DNA of 64,000 nt from Microglena sp. YARC (Eukaryota > Chlorophyta > Chlorophyceae > Chlamydomonadales > Chlamydomonadaceae): the NCBI GenBank assembly GCA_022414725.1, contig CM039463.1, positions 84,604,620 to 84,668,619 on the forward strand, read 5' to 3'. The position numbers and the translations under genes are program-made. Under the pieces are notes generated by a model. That model saw only the letters and a list, made by a program, of their open reading frames with translations, did not search any database and was not told where the DNA came from. Shown one piece after another: positions 45,860-57,489 of this stretch. The number at the start of each line of letters is the position of its first letter. Position 1 is the first letter of the stretch.

Positions 45860-46095
45860 TTAAGAGACTGGAAGTCAACATGAAGTCATTGGGTGCAAGG
45901 ACTAGGCCAAAGGATCAGCTCTCGTGACCTACATCTGACGGCAAAATGGAGTCACTGTGTCCAGAGGATTAGGTCCGAGGACGAGCTTTTATAACCTACT
46001 GAGACTGGAAGTCAACATGAAGTGGGTGCAAGGACTAGGCCAAAGGACTAGGCCTAAGGCAAGCTATCACGACCTACATCTGACGCCAAACTTTG
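45860..46095. repeat. Direct repeat pair around CTACATCTGACGGCAAA
   Basis: GACTGGAAGTCAACATGAAG, AAGGACTAGGCCAAAGGA and GACCTACATCTGACG occur in the same order at about 45868-45945 and 46007-46090. Confidence 0.8.
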
Positions 46096-46660
46096 AGCAC
46101 GAAGGCTAGTGGAAGTGGCGTGGACGTGTCGCACTAAAGCTCAGTTCAGGGGCACTAAACAGCCAAGGACTAGAACAGCAGACTTGGTCGAACGATAAGA
46201 AGAAACCCAAGGATTAATCAAAAGAATGTATCAATAGCCAAAGAACTAAACCAAAGGAGTGGACGGACGTGTGGAACACAGCCCAAGGACTGGGTCCAAA
46301 CACAATTCGCTAGCCTATGGACATTCCATTGGAGGACACGACACTAATCAAGAAAAAATCTTGAGGCGCGAGGGGTGGAAGAGAGAGGGAAGGATCGCAG
46401 TACGCTCGCCAGAAAGACTGTCAAACGGTTGACATGATAGTTTTGGGGGGTCAGCTCGTGCATCCGAATTTGCACCCCTGGTAGTGACCTGAGATAGAAT
46501 AGGCCAGGCCAGGAGAGATCAGGATAGACCAGGCCAGGATAAGCCACAATAAATACTCGCTAACATTCCCAAACCTACTTTCGCATTCCCACCTAGAGTA
46601 ATATACTACATACATTGTCATATACATTGCCGCCTATACGGGGCGATAACCTGATCACTT
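46095..46660. other. No recognisable gene
   Basis: Mixed sequence downstream of the MAP kinase gene; a short GGCCAGGCCAGGA-type repeat lies at 46500-46545. Confidence 0.6.
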
Positions 46661-46846
46661 TATGACGTGAAGTGACATCATTAAGTCATGAAGTCAAGAC
46701 ATGAAGTGAAGTCATGATGAAGTGAAGTCAAGATGAAGTAGAGTGAAGATGAAGTTAAGTCATGAAGTAAAGTCCAGATGAGGTTAAGTCATGAAGTTAA
46801 TTCATGAAGTAAAGTCAAGATGAAGTTAAGTCAAGATGAAATTAAG
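46660..46846. repeat. AAGTCATGAAGT tandem repeat
   Basis: Units AAGTCATGAAGTNAAGT and AAGTCAAGATGAAGTTAAGT alternate up to the MAP kinase stop codon, so they would form its 3' UTR. Confidence 0.9.
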
Positions 46847-47389
46847 TCATGATGAAGCTTGCTGTTCTTGCAGCTGTAACGGTTGCCCATTGGCAGGGGA
46901 GGAAAAGACCCCACCTCCTTGGTGCACCCCAGAATCAACTGACGCTCCTGGATCAGCATGCTGCTGCAAGTGGGTAGCCATGGCCTGTTGTTGAATAGCC
47001 TGCTGCTGGAGGGCAGATGCTGCCTGCTGTAGGAGCACTGACGTGTTGGAGTCAGCATGATACATCTGCTGCTGCTGCTGTGGGGCATGGGGGTGTGGCA
47101 TGTACATCTGCTGTTGCACCTGGGGATAGGAAGGCATGCCCACTGCAGGGCCCGCAGATAATGCTGCAGCATGGATGCGGCATTGCTGGCATACATCCTG
47201 GAATTGCTGGCAGTGTTTGCACAGACGGGGGTCGTAGGGAGCCGCAGGGTTTACAGCAGCAGAGTTTGCAGGCGCAGCATGGCTGTTGTAAGGACCATAC
47301 TGATCCACGAGCAAGGACATGCTTGCTGCAACTTGCTGCTGTGAGCGGTCAGCATGCAACGCCTGTATCCTGGGGTGGTAGTGCAGGAT
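46847..47389 (-). CDS. MAP kinase exon 5: Cys/Gln-rich tail
   Basis: 180 codons plus TGA after acceptor GTGCAG. It starts ILHYHP, the family's conserved continuation. It then has LCKHCQQFQDVCQQC, a CxxC-x6-CxxC arrangement that could bind metal, followed by Gln runs (QQQQQM) and QQAIQQQAMATHLQQ. The Gln codons are mostly CAG in a near-microsatellite context. Confidence 0.85.
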   Translation of the reverse strand: MLHYHPRIQALHADRSQQQVAASMSLLVDQYGPYNSHAAPANSAAVNPAAPYDPRLCKHCQQFQDVCQQCRIHAAALSAGPAVGMPSYPQVQQQMYMPHPHAPQQQQQMYHADSNTSVLLQQAASALQQQAIQQQAMATHLQQHADPGASVDSGVHQGGGVFSSPANGQPLQLQEQQASS

Positions 47390-50300
47390 CTGCACAGGAG
47401 AGGGTACGGGGAGAAGGGTGTGGGGCTATGGGTATCTGCGTGGGTGACGTGAACTCACAGGCCGAACGCGCTGTGGGGCGGCCTCCAACTCAATTTGGTC
47501 ACACTGCATCTTTCTTAGATTTTGCAACCAATTAAGACTCTAGGCAGATTTCAAACGCTGCATCTTAAGGAACAGCTTCCGGGGTCTTTCAAGGTTCAGA
47601 CAGATGAGAGAGGAGCCAAGAGAAGCTGCTAAGCTAGCCACACTTGCAAATTGTGTGATATTCGCTTCCACCATTCTCCGCCCCCCCCCCCCCCCCCCCC
47701 CCTGCCACACACACCACCACCAGGCCTTCCTCCACTTCCACGCCCACCTTCTCCGCCCCCACCGCCAAGCCCACCCCCACCCCCACCCCCTAGTCCTTCT
47801 CCAACCCCCTCCATCAACGATTGGTCCACACTCCTCACCTCGATGTACACCAGTTGGCGGATATCCGCGTGTGTCAGCTGCCATTTTTCAAACTCAAAGT
47901 GCTCTCCAACTGATACAGGCACATTCTACACAGCATCAGGAGGAGCAGAAAAACCGTGTAAGAGGGGGGGCATTGCCTGCTAGATGAATATGTGCAGATC
48001 AGGAGGCATTCGTAGTCAAGTAGGGCACTGGGGAAAACATCGACAGCATCAGATCAGAGCAATGGCTGTGCGCCAGGTGGGGAAGACCAGTTGAATGGCT
48101 ACGCTCACAGGTGGGGCGGTTCAATAATGGCTTAGCGCCTAGGGAGGGTGGGTCATTGCGGAGTCTACATTATCAGGTAAGGTGCGTCAGTGTAAGGCTT
48201 GCTTGATCAGGTAGTGTGATATGTGCAACCAAATATTTTGAAGGTGGAAAGCACCAGCAGTAAGTCTGCTTCCCTTGCTGTTTGGTCAGTTGGTGCGGGC
48301 CAGTGCCATCTAGGTGAACAGTAAAGGAGGGATGGTACAACTAGCACAGTGAAGGGGTCAGGACCGATCGATCGTCAACACCCTGGTATCCAAACGCAGA
48401 AGTTGTTCCTGCGTTCAGACTCCTGATAGGCTGATCATATATATGAGCAAGAAGTTCAGGGAAAGAAGCTGCTTTACTTACTGATGACCTGATGAGAGCG
48501 CATATGTGTAGATACAGGTCGCTACCAACGGCTCTGCCAACACCACCAACACTATCATTAACACCAACACCAATGCCAACTCCAATACCAACACTACCAC
48601 CAACACCAATGTAATCGCCCATACCACACATTGCGTTCGAGAATCAAGTGCGAACCCGCTGGTCGCTCATCAGAAAAACAGCGTCATCTTCATCTTTCAG
48701 ATCAAACCACATTACCTTCCCGCCGAACCTTCATCAACCAGGTCAGAAAGCATACCCTTCCAACCAAAACATTGTCACATGGGGCATGGAACACAACCTT
48801 GCAACCAAAACTCCATCAACCAGAGCACACCAACACTCCAGGATAGTACAAACCTGGGGAGGCACCGGAAGCGTCCTAAAATATGGATGCGTCAGAGCCT
48901 CTGCAGCGGTTGGCCGGTCTTCGGGATCAAAAGCCAACAGCTGGCTGAGTAGATCTAGACCCTCTGGGTCAACCCCAGGGAACCTCTGAGTCAGACATAC
49001 AGGATCCTTGTGGGGCATCGCCTGGAGGAAATGGCGCGCTTTAAGGTTCCCGATTTTCTGGATGGCCTCATTGGAGGGCTTGCCGGTCAAGTCAGTGATA
49101 ACTTTGATCTGAGAGATGGGATCCCATCCTCGGAAAAGAGGCTGACCAAGAATTAGTTCTGCGTAGATGCAGCCCAAGCTCCAGATGTCCACTGCTTCCG
49201 TGTAGAAGCCATAGAAGCAACCACAGAGCTCTGGGGCACGGTACCATCGTGTAGCGACATAATCAGTCCAACCGATTACAGTGTTTGATGGGGTGTGGGG
49301 GAGTACAGGTCTCGCTAGCCCAAAGTCACACAGCTTCAGTTTGCAGTTGCTGTTTGCAAGGATATTCTTTGGCTTGAGATCCCGGTGGAGCACCCCACAC
49401 TGGTGGACAAAGTTGAGACCTCGGAGCAGCTGATAGAGGAACACCTTGTGGTGATCTGGTGACAAGTCATCGTTGGCACCTATCACAATGTGCAAATCCG
49501 TCTCCTGCAACTCGAAGACCTGCTCGGAGGAGCCAAGTACACAAATTGAAGTGGTAGCGTCAGGGAAAGAAGTATTTCAAGGTGTCCATCGAGGAGCCAG
49601 AGAGCTGAAGAGATGCAGGGGACACGTCTATCAAAGATAAACAATGATCCAGAGGTTGGTGAAAAACCTGCAGATGACTGGATATTGCTGTGGCAAGGGT
49701 GACTTGCGGCCCTGTCTACATGAATCATGTCAGTACACTCCATTCGGCAGTACGCTCTCATATCAACCCAACATACAGCCTCCTGATCAGCTGGACCTTC
49801 AAGCTTGCCCCAGGTGTAAGGTTTCCCACCCAAGCACACAGGCACAAGGATATAAGCATAGCTGCAGGGGAAGTGACTTACCACGAAGATATCTCTGAAG
49901 GTAAGCGGATCAGTCGGGAGAAGGATGTGCTTCAATTCCACTATATCTTGATGTTTAATCAGTCTCAAGAGGGTGATTTCCCTGAGAATGCGAGTGGTAT
50001 CTGCTACATATTCAAATGCATTCAGCATCTTCTTGATGGCCACCCTTTCGCCAGTAAACCTGTCCGTTGCACCGACTACTAGCCCATAGGAACCCTGCAA
50101 CAGTCCAGAGATGGGTTGAGCAACGATAAAGAAAGAAAGCAGTACGCCAAGTCGGCGTGTCTCTAGGAAGCTATCCGGGTGGGACACATTAGTGGGGCAG
50201 ACAGGTAGGTAGGAGAGGAGAGCAACACTTAGAACAGTTGGCAAGTCGGAGGAAAGAATGGCCCACACGGCGAGGCACCCGGTGCACACACAGAGACAGA

Positions 50301-50588
50301 CACAGGCAGAGGAAGGCAGAGAGAGACATCTCGGAATCAAGAGGGAAAGCGAAAGGAGCGCACGAGGAGCATCACTAAACTACTGAACATACATTCACTT
50401 ATACCCGCCCATCGCCCATCCCACCCTTCTACAACCTGTCCCCCATCACGAAGAAATGGAGATCGTGATCGCACCTGCCCAAGGACATCGTGGACTACAT
50501 AGCGAGATCCATCAGCACACCCAGCAAAGAAATTAACGAGTCTAGGATCCTGTGCATGTTCAGGAGACTGCTGCTCGGATGAAGCCAT
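46847..50588 (-). CDS. TDY-type MAP kinase gene, five exons, complete
   Basis: Exons (reverse strand) 50475-50588, 49882-50094, 48854-49519, 47839-47925 and 46847-47389 join with GT-AG introns at codon boundaries into 540 codons plus stop. The kinase domain has GQGSYGLV, VAIKK (Lys near residue 59), HRDLKPKN (residues 154-161), DFG (174-176), the activation motif TDY (194-196), and YVATRWYRAPE. TDY and the post-kinase FEFEKWQLTHADIRQLVYIE segment are hallmarks of plant group D MAP kinases. The product is a cytosolic or nuclear Ser/Thr kinase activated by phosphorylation of the TDY Thr and Tyr. The C-terminal tail is Gln-rich with a CxxC pair. No broken motif is seen. Confidence 0.9.
47390..48853 (-). 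other. MAP kinase introns 3 and 4
   Basis: Intron 4 (47390-47838) has C runs and CACCCCCACC repeats near 47690-47810. Intron 3 (47926-48853) has an ACCAACACCAATGCCAA repeat at 48540-48612. Neither contains a recognisable exon. Confidence 0.8.
47839..47925 (-). CDS. MAP kinase exon 4
   Basis: 29 codons between GTGTAG and GTGAGG. VGEHFEFEKWQLTHADIRQL corresponds to the conserved 'FEFERRRLTKDDVRELIYRE' segment after the group D kinase domain. Confidence 0.9.
48854..49519 (-). CDS. MAP kinase exon 3, main catalytic exon
   Basis: 222 codons between GAGCAG and GTTTGT. It carries VFELQETDLH, the catalytic loop, DFG, TDY, APE, the MAPK insert and the subdomain XI sequence FDPEDRPTAAEALTHPYF. LCGCFYGFYTEAVDIWSLGC matches the group D pattern. 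Confidence 0.97.
49882..50094 (-). CDS. MAP kinase exon 2
   Basis: 71 codons between TTGCAG and GTAAGT. It encodes GSYGLVVGATDRFTGERVAI, the catalytic Lys, helix C (REITLLRLIKH) and LTFRDIFV. Confidence 0.95.
50475..50588 (-). CDS. MAP kinase exon 1
   Basis: It starts at ATG 50588 (MASSEQQSPEHAQD) and ends at VLGQ before donor GTGCGA; 38 codons. LGQ joins GSYGL of exon 2, restoring the Gly-rich loop. The ATG is the first in the frame and the length before the kinase domain is usual for the family. Confidence 0.85.
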
Positions 50589-50696
50589 AGAACCTGTTCA
50601 GTAAGAGCACACGATGCGTGTGAGTGCACGGGGGAAATACCACAAGAGCAAAATCAAAATCAAAAAGGGATCATCAAGGTCAGAACCCCTGGGGAC
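50589..50696. promoter_or_regulatory. Short interval upstream of the MAP kinase start
   Basis: It separates the MAP kinase ATG from a possible divergent exon at 50697. No TATA box or other motif is clear, so a shared promoter is only inferred from position. Confidence 0.25.
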
Positions 50697-50917
50697 ATGA
50701 AATCTTCGTCTTCCCTCTCTATTTCAGCAAAGCGTCAAAAAACAGGCCTCGATCATCAACATCCGACAAGCGCTTTCATTGCGGACCTGGATCCTGGTGG
50801 CGAGAAGCTGCAAAGCCTCCTCTACAGATCCTGGCAGCAAATCACCCTGGAGAGCAGCACGACAACTGATGCGGAGATGGAGACTTGTCGCGCCAGCGGA
50901 AATTCTCTGCGAACAGG
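50697..50917 (+). CDS. Possible first exon of a divergent gene, not recognised
   Basis: It opens with ATG and encodes a basic start (MKSSSSLSISAKRQK), then IADLDPGGEKLQSLLYRSWQ. A donor-like CAGGTAATTC follows at 50915. Composition is protein-like, but I do not recognise the family and found no next exon. Confidence 0.3.
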
Positions 50918-52302
50918 TAATTCAAGGCCGGTGCTTGTCGAGGGCCGTGCCGGAATATATAGGATATATAGCTCGTCAGCCCTAGTTGCTCGAGTAAGCT
51001 AAACCCTGTGCAAGCCCGGCACACTTTTAATTGGGGGAATTAAAACTCCAGCCCAGGTATGGTATATTAAGGGACGCCGCTTCACTGCGCTCTAGCTGCC
51101 TAGCTGGCGCCTGCGCCTGGACAGCCCAGGCACAACCAACCAGTTGATCGGCCAACTCCAAGTAACGAATCAGGGGGCGATCAGAAGGGCGATCGCGTGT
51201 TGGTCGGCACACGCTAGAAACCTTCGGACCGCCAACCCAAATCGCTCCCAAGAGCCCCCTTAATGAAACGAAAAACAGCTGTGCCTCATCATTAACTTCC
51301 GCCACTTCTTCATGAGGCAAACGCCGTACATGTGGCCCTCAAAGCCAGCATTAATGCCTTACTTACCATGTGGTAATGGCAGCGACCACTTGCGCCTGCG
51401 TACTTCCCAGTTCCGCCTGCTTGAAACTGATTTGGAGGTGGCAGGTATTTCATGAGCTCTGCCTCCCAAGCAGGGTTCACAGATTATTCCCATATTTCTT
51501 CCCTTCCTAGCCTTTCCAGCATGGTCCATGCCTCCTTCAATATCCTCATTGCTTCTCCTACCCCACCTTCGTATCGTAAGGCTGCTTCCCCCTTGCTTTC
51601 ATCAGGTTCTGTCGTCCTTGCCCTTTTGTATGAGCCAAATTCGGCTCCACACCTGAGGTCTCAGCTGATTTGAGGGATCCAATGCCAGATCCACCATCAC
51701 ATCCACTTTCCACTTCCATTCAGTCATTCTTCAGCATGCTTTGGTTGTGGGTCATGCTGGGCTTCCCCAAACTGCGTATGGTCCCCACTTGCCCCAACAC
51801 TCTCACTTCTGCATTAGCAAAGACCCCTCAACTGTTACAGATGTTGGGATAACGTGCACACATGTTAGAAAACACCTAGATCGGATTGCTTGGCGTGACT
51901 GCTTGGTGTGATTGCCTGGTATGAATGTATGATTGCTTGGAATTATTGCTTGGTGTGCCTGCAAGTATAACTCATAACATGCATGTAGGCCGTAAAACAA
52001 ATCAACGAAACACACCAGTAGCAGCCCGTTTCCTACCGCTGTAAGACGAGGCTCCTTTAATGCCATGCCCCACAAGGCGTTATCATTGCTTTCTCAGGCA
52101 CATTAGCCTCGTCCATCTCGTTACCACCCCTCAATGGGTAGCGCCTTTGGTACATCAGCCGTACTGCCGATTGGTAGCGCCTGCCAATGGGTAGCGCCTT
52201 TGGTACTTCAGCCGTACTAGTCACGAATCGGATGAGCAAAACGGGTGCGCTGGGGAACCTAAGGGTTCGACCTACAAATAGCATTTGGACCGCACCAACT
52301 GA
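50918..52302. other. No recognisable gene; SINE tail at the end
   Basis: A short frame at 51452 is not recognised. GATTGCTTGGNNTGA repeats occur at 51880-51960. Two GGGTAGCGCCTTTGGTAC repeats lie at about 52135 and 52190. Confidence 0.6.
52018..52086 (+). mobile_element. 3' part of the tRNA-derived SINE, copy 3
   Basis: CAGCCCGTTTCCTACCGCTG, TAAGACGAGGCTCC and GCCCCACAAGGCGTTA match the tail of the copy at 692-878. The head is missing. Confidence 0.65.
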
Positions 52303-52747
52303 TCTATCTATCTATCTATATCTATGTATATAAAGAAATCATGGCCGTGGTCGTGGTAGTCGTGGTGGTCGTGGTGGTGTCATCGCGTAACCGACTTAAC
52401 CGACTTCCCGCCCAGCCATTTCCCGCCCAGCCAATTCCCGCTCAGCCAATTCCCGCTTTTAATCCCTCCTGCTTCAACTTCTGCCTGATTGGCCTCCTGC
52501 GAATTCTGCCTTATGCAACCTTCGCCTCCTGCGTATTCTACCTGTTGCGCATCCTGCCCGATTTTTCCTTTTCCCGCCTGAGTTCATCCACCTGATTTCG
52601 GTAGCGCTACAGTTCGTCTTCCTACAAGCTTTTCCCCCTGCATCTCTGCAAGACCTTTCCCTTGCGTCAAGAGACCTGTCGCTGCGCGCAACGGGAGGTG
52701 ACGTGGTAAGCCAACCTGTCAGAAATGTCCGAATCGCATCCATCCCA

Positions 52748-52857
52748 TGTCACAAACTTGACTGCAAATTCTTCCCACTGCATTGAGAAACATGTCGCTC
52801 CGCATTGTGCCATAGCATGTACGCATCAAAGTTGACCGAATGAAAAATCTCGCTGAG
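52748..52857 (+). repeat. Left partner of a repeat flanking Copia element 2
   Basis: AAATTCTTCCCACTGCATTG and following bases to TCTCGCTGAG recur, diverged, at about 57866-57966 (ACTTCTTCCCACTGCATCAA). It is a repeat internal to element X, beside the LTR insertion site. Confidence 0.8.
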
Positions 52858-53184
52858 TATCAGCTTGAAATCACTCCGGTAGAGTGGACAGTAGATTAAA
52901 GCAGCGGAACAGACGCACCAATCTATACACGGAGACAAGGATAACGTTACAGACACAGGAGACCCATAAAGGGGCACCTGTGGTGAAAGGAGACGGTAGA
53001 CAGGAACCTAACAGGGTACAGATCAGACCGTAGGAGACATAGGTGACAGGAAGCTGCCACTGAGTCATCTCAAGATGACTCAGTCCCACGGGAAGCTGGC
53101 TCAGGAGAGCCGATAGTTCTAAGGGAGTACATAAGTAGTCACCAAGTCATAAAACGCGTGAGAGCACCGCTATACATGCTGATA
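52858..53184 (-). repeat. 3' LTR of element 2
   Basis: 327 bp; by eye identical to the other LTR. It contains ACTGAGTCATCTCAAGATGACTCAGT, a perfect palindrome (26 bp, given here as ACTGAGTCATC and its mirror). Confidence 0.95.
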
Positions 53185-53578
53185 CTCCACCTATGACACA
53201 GGTGACATACAATAGTACTACTCCACCTATGGCACTGGTGACATAGAACTATATGTAACAAATTAAAAAAAAAAAAATCAAAGAACTCCGGAAAAAAAAA
53301 TCGAGAGAAACTTCAAATGAAACCCGAAGGGTGTAAGGGAAGGTATGAAGCAAGGCAAAGAACCAAAATTTGCCAAGTGGATATAAGAGGACAACTAAAT
53401 ATCAAAGTCGGGTAACAACGGTATAGAAAACCCGATCCGGGAATAGGAACCTAATGCCAATCAATGATAACTTAAAGAAACTCTAAATGTAACCAAAGAA
53501 ACCCTAAAATGTAACCAAAAATTCCAGAATACATGTAACCAAAAATTCTAGAATACATGTAACCAAAAAAAAATTGGT

Positions 53579-56317
53579 TTAAGGAGAAGCAGTCATTCCA
53601 AACATGCGAATGAAACGCCAGAACACCATAGGATCAAGGGGCTTGGTGAAGGGGTCAGCACAGTTGTCCTTAGTGTTAACATAGGCAACATCCACCTGGC
53701 CATCCTCCACCAGCTCCTGGATATAGTGATGGATGACATCAATGTGCTTGTTGCGAGGGAGCAGCTGACAGTCATTGGCCCAGCTCAAGGACCCCAAGTT
53801 GTCACCCTGAATGGTGACCAGGTCACAAGGCAGCCCTAGATCAATTCTCAACTTTTTCAACCATTGCACCTCCCTGGCAGTCTGAGACAGGGCCTGATAC
53901 TCAGCCTCACTGGAGCTAACAGCAACAGTGGGTTGCCTTTTGCTCATCCAGTTCACAAGGCAGCCTCCAGCAAGCACAGCATAGCCAGTCTGAGATCTCC
54001 TGTCAGACCCATCATCAGCAAAGGATGAGTCACTAAAGACAGTAAAAGAGAAACCAGGGCTGTGAGTGTAAGTGAGGCCCAGATGGGAATGTTCTCTCAA
54101 ATACAAAAGCAAGCGCTTGGCTGCAGCCCACAGGGGGCAGTGGGTTGAGCAGAAAACCTGGACAGGTAGCTAACAGCAAAAGAAATATCAGGCCTTGTGC
54201 AGGTAGCCAGGTACAGCAAAGCCCCCACAAGAGAGAGGTACTGGCTATTAGAGGCCAGAGGTTCTCCAGGAGGATCAGTGACAGTGCACTTGGCCATGGG
54301 AACTGAAAACTTGGGCTTGGTAGCAGCAGTGAGACCAAACTGCTCCACCAGCTCAACAATGTAGGAGTGCTGGGAGAGGCTGATCTTAACACACCTGCCG
54401 TCAGAATCAAGTGAACAAGTCATGTCCAATGAAAGGAACTGGACAGGTACACCCATTTCCTTGACTTCCCACCCAGCTGCTTCCATAGCCTGGATCAGCA
54501 AGGCATACCTATGCAGCTCACTAAAAGCACAGATAAAGTCATCCACATAGGTCAGAACATAGCTCCACCCACCAGTAGAATCCCTCCTGAAAATACAGAG
54601 CAGGTTCAGCTTTGCACATGGTAAAACCGTGGGCAACCAAAACCTGCTTTACATCTTTGCTCCAAGCCCTGGGTGCCTGCTTCAAACCATAAAGAGATTT
54701 AATCAGCTTGCACACAAGGGGAACATTGTCAGGACCAAGTTCATGAAAGCCCTCAGGCTGGTAACAGAACAGGTCCAGACCAGGTTCCAGCTTGGCATTC
54801 AAGAATGCAGTCTTGATGTCCAGCTGCCTCACAAACATTTTTCTATGAGTGATGGCAGCAAGGAGCACACGAAGACCTGCTTTAGAGGAGACGGGGGCAT
54901 ATACATCATGGTAGTCCAGCCCAGGACGTTGCAGAAAACCACGAACTACAAAACGAGCTTTAAAACGCAAAGAACCATCAGCCCCATGTTTCTTGACAAA
55001 TAACCATCTGCCAGATAGAATCCTCTGCCTAGGAGGCTGTGGAGTGAGGACCCAAGTGCCATGAGCATGGAGGGAGGCCATCTCATCCTTCATAGCCTGC
55101 AGCCAGAGATCTCTGTCAGGGTTGGTAGGTAACATTGCAGCTTTATAAGAGAGTTCAGTAGAGGTAGAGATAAAAGCCCCCACGTACAAGCAGTGTACTT
55201 GTACATGGGCAGCGGGGATATCAGCAGTATCAGCAGTAACCGGTAATAAAGCCCCCAGCGCAGCACTCATGCGTGGTTGAACAAGGCCGGCCTCCTTTGC
55301 CTCTAAATCGTAGAAGCCTGGGTACACTGGAACACCCCAGCCATACGCAGTATCTGACCCGGACCAGTGTTCGAGGTCATCACTCACATCATTTGTGACG
55401 GCCACATCGTCGCAATGCCTGGTCCGGTATAAACCACCAGGTATAGCAGGGGGCGAAGTGATCAACAACTCCCGCGAGCCATCCGAATAGGTGGACGGGG
55501 GGTGGCGACTAGTGGGCAGTGGACCTGTACTAGGTTCCACTATGACCGAGGCTGTCCTAATCCTACGACTTCACCGACGAAACGTGGCGCAGAGGAAGGC
55601 CCGGCGACCCCCTGAGATTCGAATAAATTAGAGCTTGAAGGAACATCAGACTCCCCCTGGCCCAATGCCGCCGCACGCGATGCAGCACCATCATTACCTG
55701 GCCTGGGACGCATCGTCATCCCATGACCAGTAAAGCGGTCAACAATCGGGGTTGGTAAAGGGCCCAGGACACTGTCAGTAGTATCAAGCCCTTTACCGAT
55801 GATAGCGGCAGGGGTGCGAGAAAAATACTGAGATCCATCATAGGGAAAGAGCCCAGGGATACAGTTATAGCTAAACTGTTCATAGAAGAGCACATCACGA
55901 CTCTCTACCACCTGGCGCAACTTCGGAACCCAAACAAAATAACCCTTACTCACCAGAGAATACCCAACCAGTCTACCAGATAACGCCCTTTCGTCAAGCT
56001 TATTGCGCTTCTTCCCATTCACTAAGGTAACATAGCATGGGCACCCGAACACGCGCAATAACGATACATCAGGTAGAACCCCAAAGAACAACTCGTATAG
56101 AGTCTTGTCACCCTGATCGGGCAGCCGGTTACGTAGATAACACACTCGCACTCTGCTGAGCAATGTATACCATCAATAATGCATGCACAGCCCAACCGAT
56201 TCTAACCACGCCTCTATACCACTTAACTAAAAAATCCTTAGCCCTATCAGAACTCAAACACTTGAAACCCAAACTCACGTAGCTAAGGCATACACCTAAG
56301 GGGGGAACCAGGGGCAC
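53579..56317 (-). pseudogene. Element 2 pol: integrase remnant, reverse transcriptase, RNase H
   Basis: In order on the - strand: an integrase remnant (SSDRAKDFL near 56250; then TLYELFFGVLPDVSLLRVFG), Copia RT (RWLFVKKHGADGSLRFKARF, QLDIKTAFLNAKL, LYGLKQAPRAW, catalytic YVDD near 54555) and RNase H (VFSDSSFADD, SSSEAEYQALS, KHIDV, ADPFTKPLDP). Frame changes lie near 55540, 54610 and 54105. The integrase catalytic Glu segment is missing. It cannot make an intact Pol. Confidence 0.9.
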
Positions 56318-57128
56318 AGGAAAACAAAGTTAGCAACCTGTGTCGAACCACGGAACGCACCCAGGGGTCACAAGGAGCCTAAGAGAGAAAAATATCCACC
56401 AAGATATCATGCCAAAGATCCTCCACGGCCGCTGGTCTAGGGCCAGGACGGCGTCCACTTCGGCCTGTAGCATGGGCGAAGTCCGGCGCTGCGAGACCTG
56501 GGATCACAGAAGGTGGGGAAGCGTTAGGGCGAAGGCGAGATTTGAGGTATGGGAAAAAGGAGACGAGGATGAAAGTGCAGCAAGTCGCACCTGGTGCAGA
56601 AGATCGCACCAATGGCAGAAAATCGCAAATCGCAAGGGCAGAATTCGAAAATTTATCGCTAGGATGCGAAGAGCAGAGCCGAGGCATGTAAAGGTCCTAA
56701 TATCCCGCCGTCGATTATCAGTCAATCCCAAGTCCCCCCCTCTATCGCTCGACTCACCCGGTTGGGGGGTAGAGGGAGCAGCACCCGAGTGGTGCTGACC
56801 ATACCCCCCTGCTTCCTACCACCTCCAGAATCTCCAGGCGTAGGTCGTCCTCCTCTGGCGAACCCTACGGCAGTGCCGGCGATCCGCCAGCTTGATTGAA
56901 AAAATTCTCCAGAAGGTAGCACAGAGCCACTAGAGCGCAAGCTCATGCCAGTAGCCAACAGTCGGCTGGGCAGAGCAAAGGGGGGGCACAGACGACGTAG
57001 ACATCAGCAGGGAGCTTGGTCGGCTTGGCAAACTCCGGTATGCAGGCAGAGCCTCAAACACCGGAGAAAGGTTAGCGACGTCAGGGACGCGAGCAGATGA
57101 AGACGGGGTATCTCCACCGATGTCCAGG

Positions 57129-57458
57129 CTAGTCGCCGACTTGAGTCTGCACGTCACAGTCATCTACGACAGACGGGAGGAGGCGACAGACGGCAGGGGA
57201 GGAAAAGGAAGAGAAGATGGAGGAATGACCGGGGGGGGTTACTTCCACGATGGCGGAAGGATCCTCCTCTCCGGCAGCAGAGGCCGCTGGCGCGCAGTCG
57301 TCTAGCCAATCTAGAGGAACCTGCACCCCCGTCGGGAGGATTCGGTCGCATCCATTGCTCACAATGACACTGCGGATCCCACGAGCCCATGAAACACCAT
57401 TTAGTTTGGTAAGTTTCACAAGGCCGGCAGGAGGCCCTCGCGGAAGTTGCATTATCAA
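57129..57458 (-). pseudogene. Element 2 Gag N-terminal fragment
   Basis: It encodes VKLTKLNGVSWARGIRSVIV, like the start of Copia Gag (KLNGxNYxxW). It stops after 109 codons; no CCHC knuckle or protease is seen between here and the integrase remnant. Confidence 0.6.
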
Positions 57459-57476
57459 AGCAGTGGTAGTGATGAG

Positions 57477-57489
57477 GAGCCCAGTAACC
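57477..57489 (-). other. Putative primer binding site of element 2
   Basis: On the - strand GGTTACTGGGCTCC directly follows the LTR. Compared with the initiator-Met anticodon-loop complement GGTTATGGGC it has one inserted C. It matches element 1's site at the same position. Confidence 0.4.

Noticed and set aside
56340..56798. 152-codon + strand frame inside Copia element 2
   Set aside because: No recognisable motif; it lies antisense to the degraded gag-to-integrase region.
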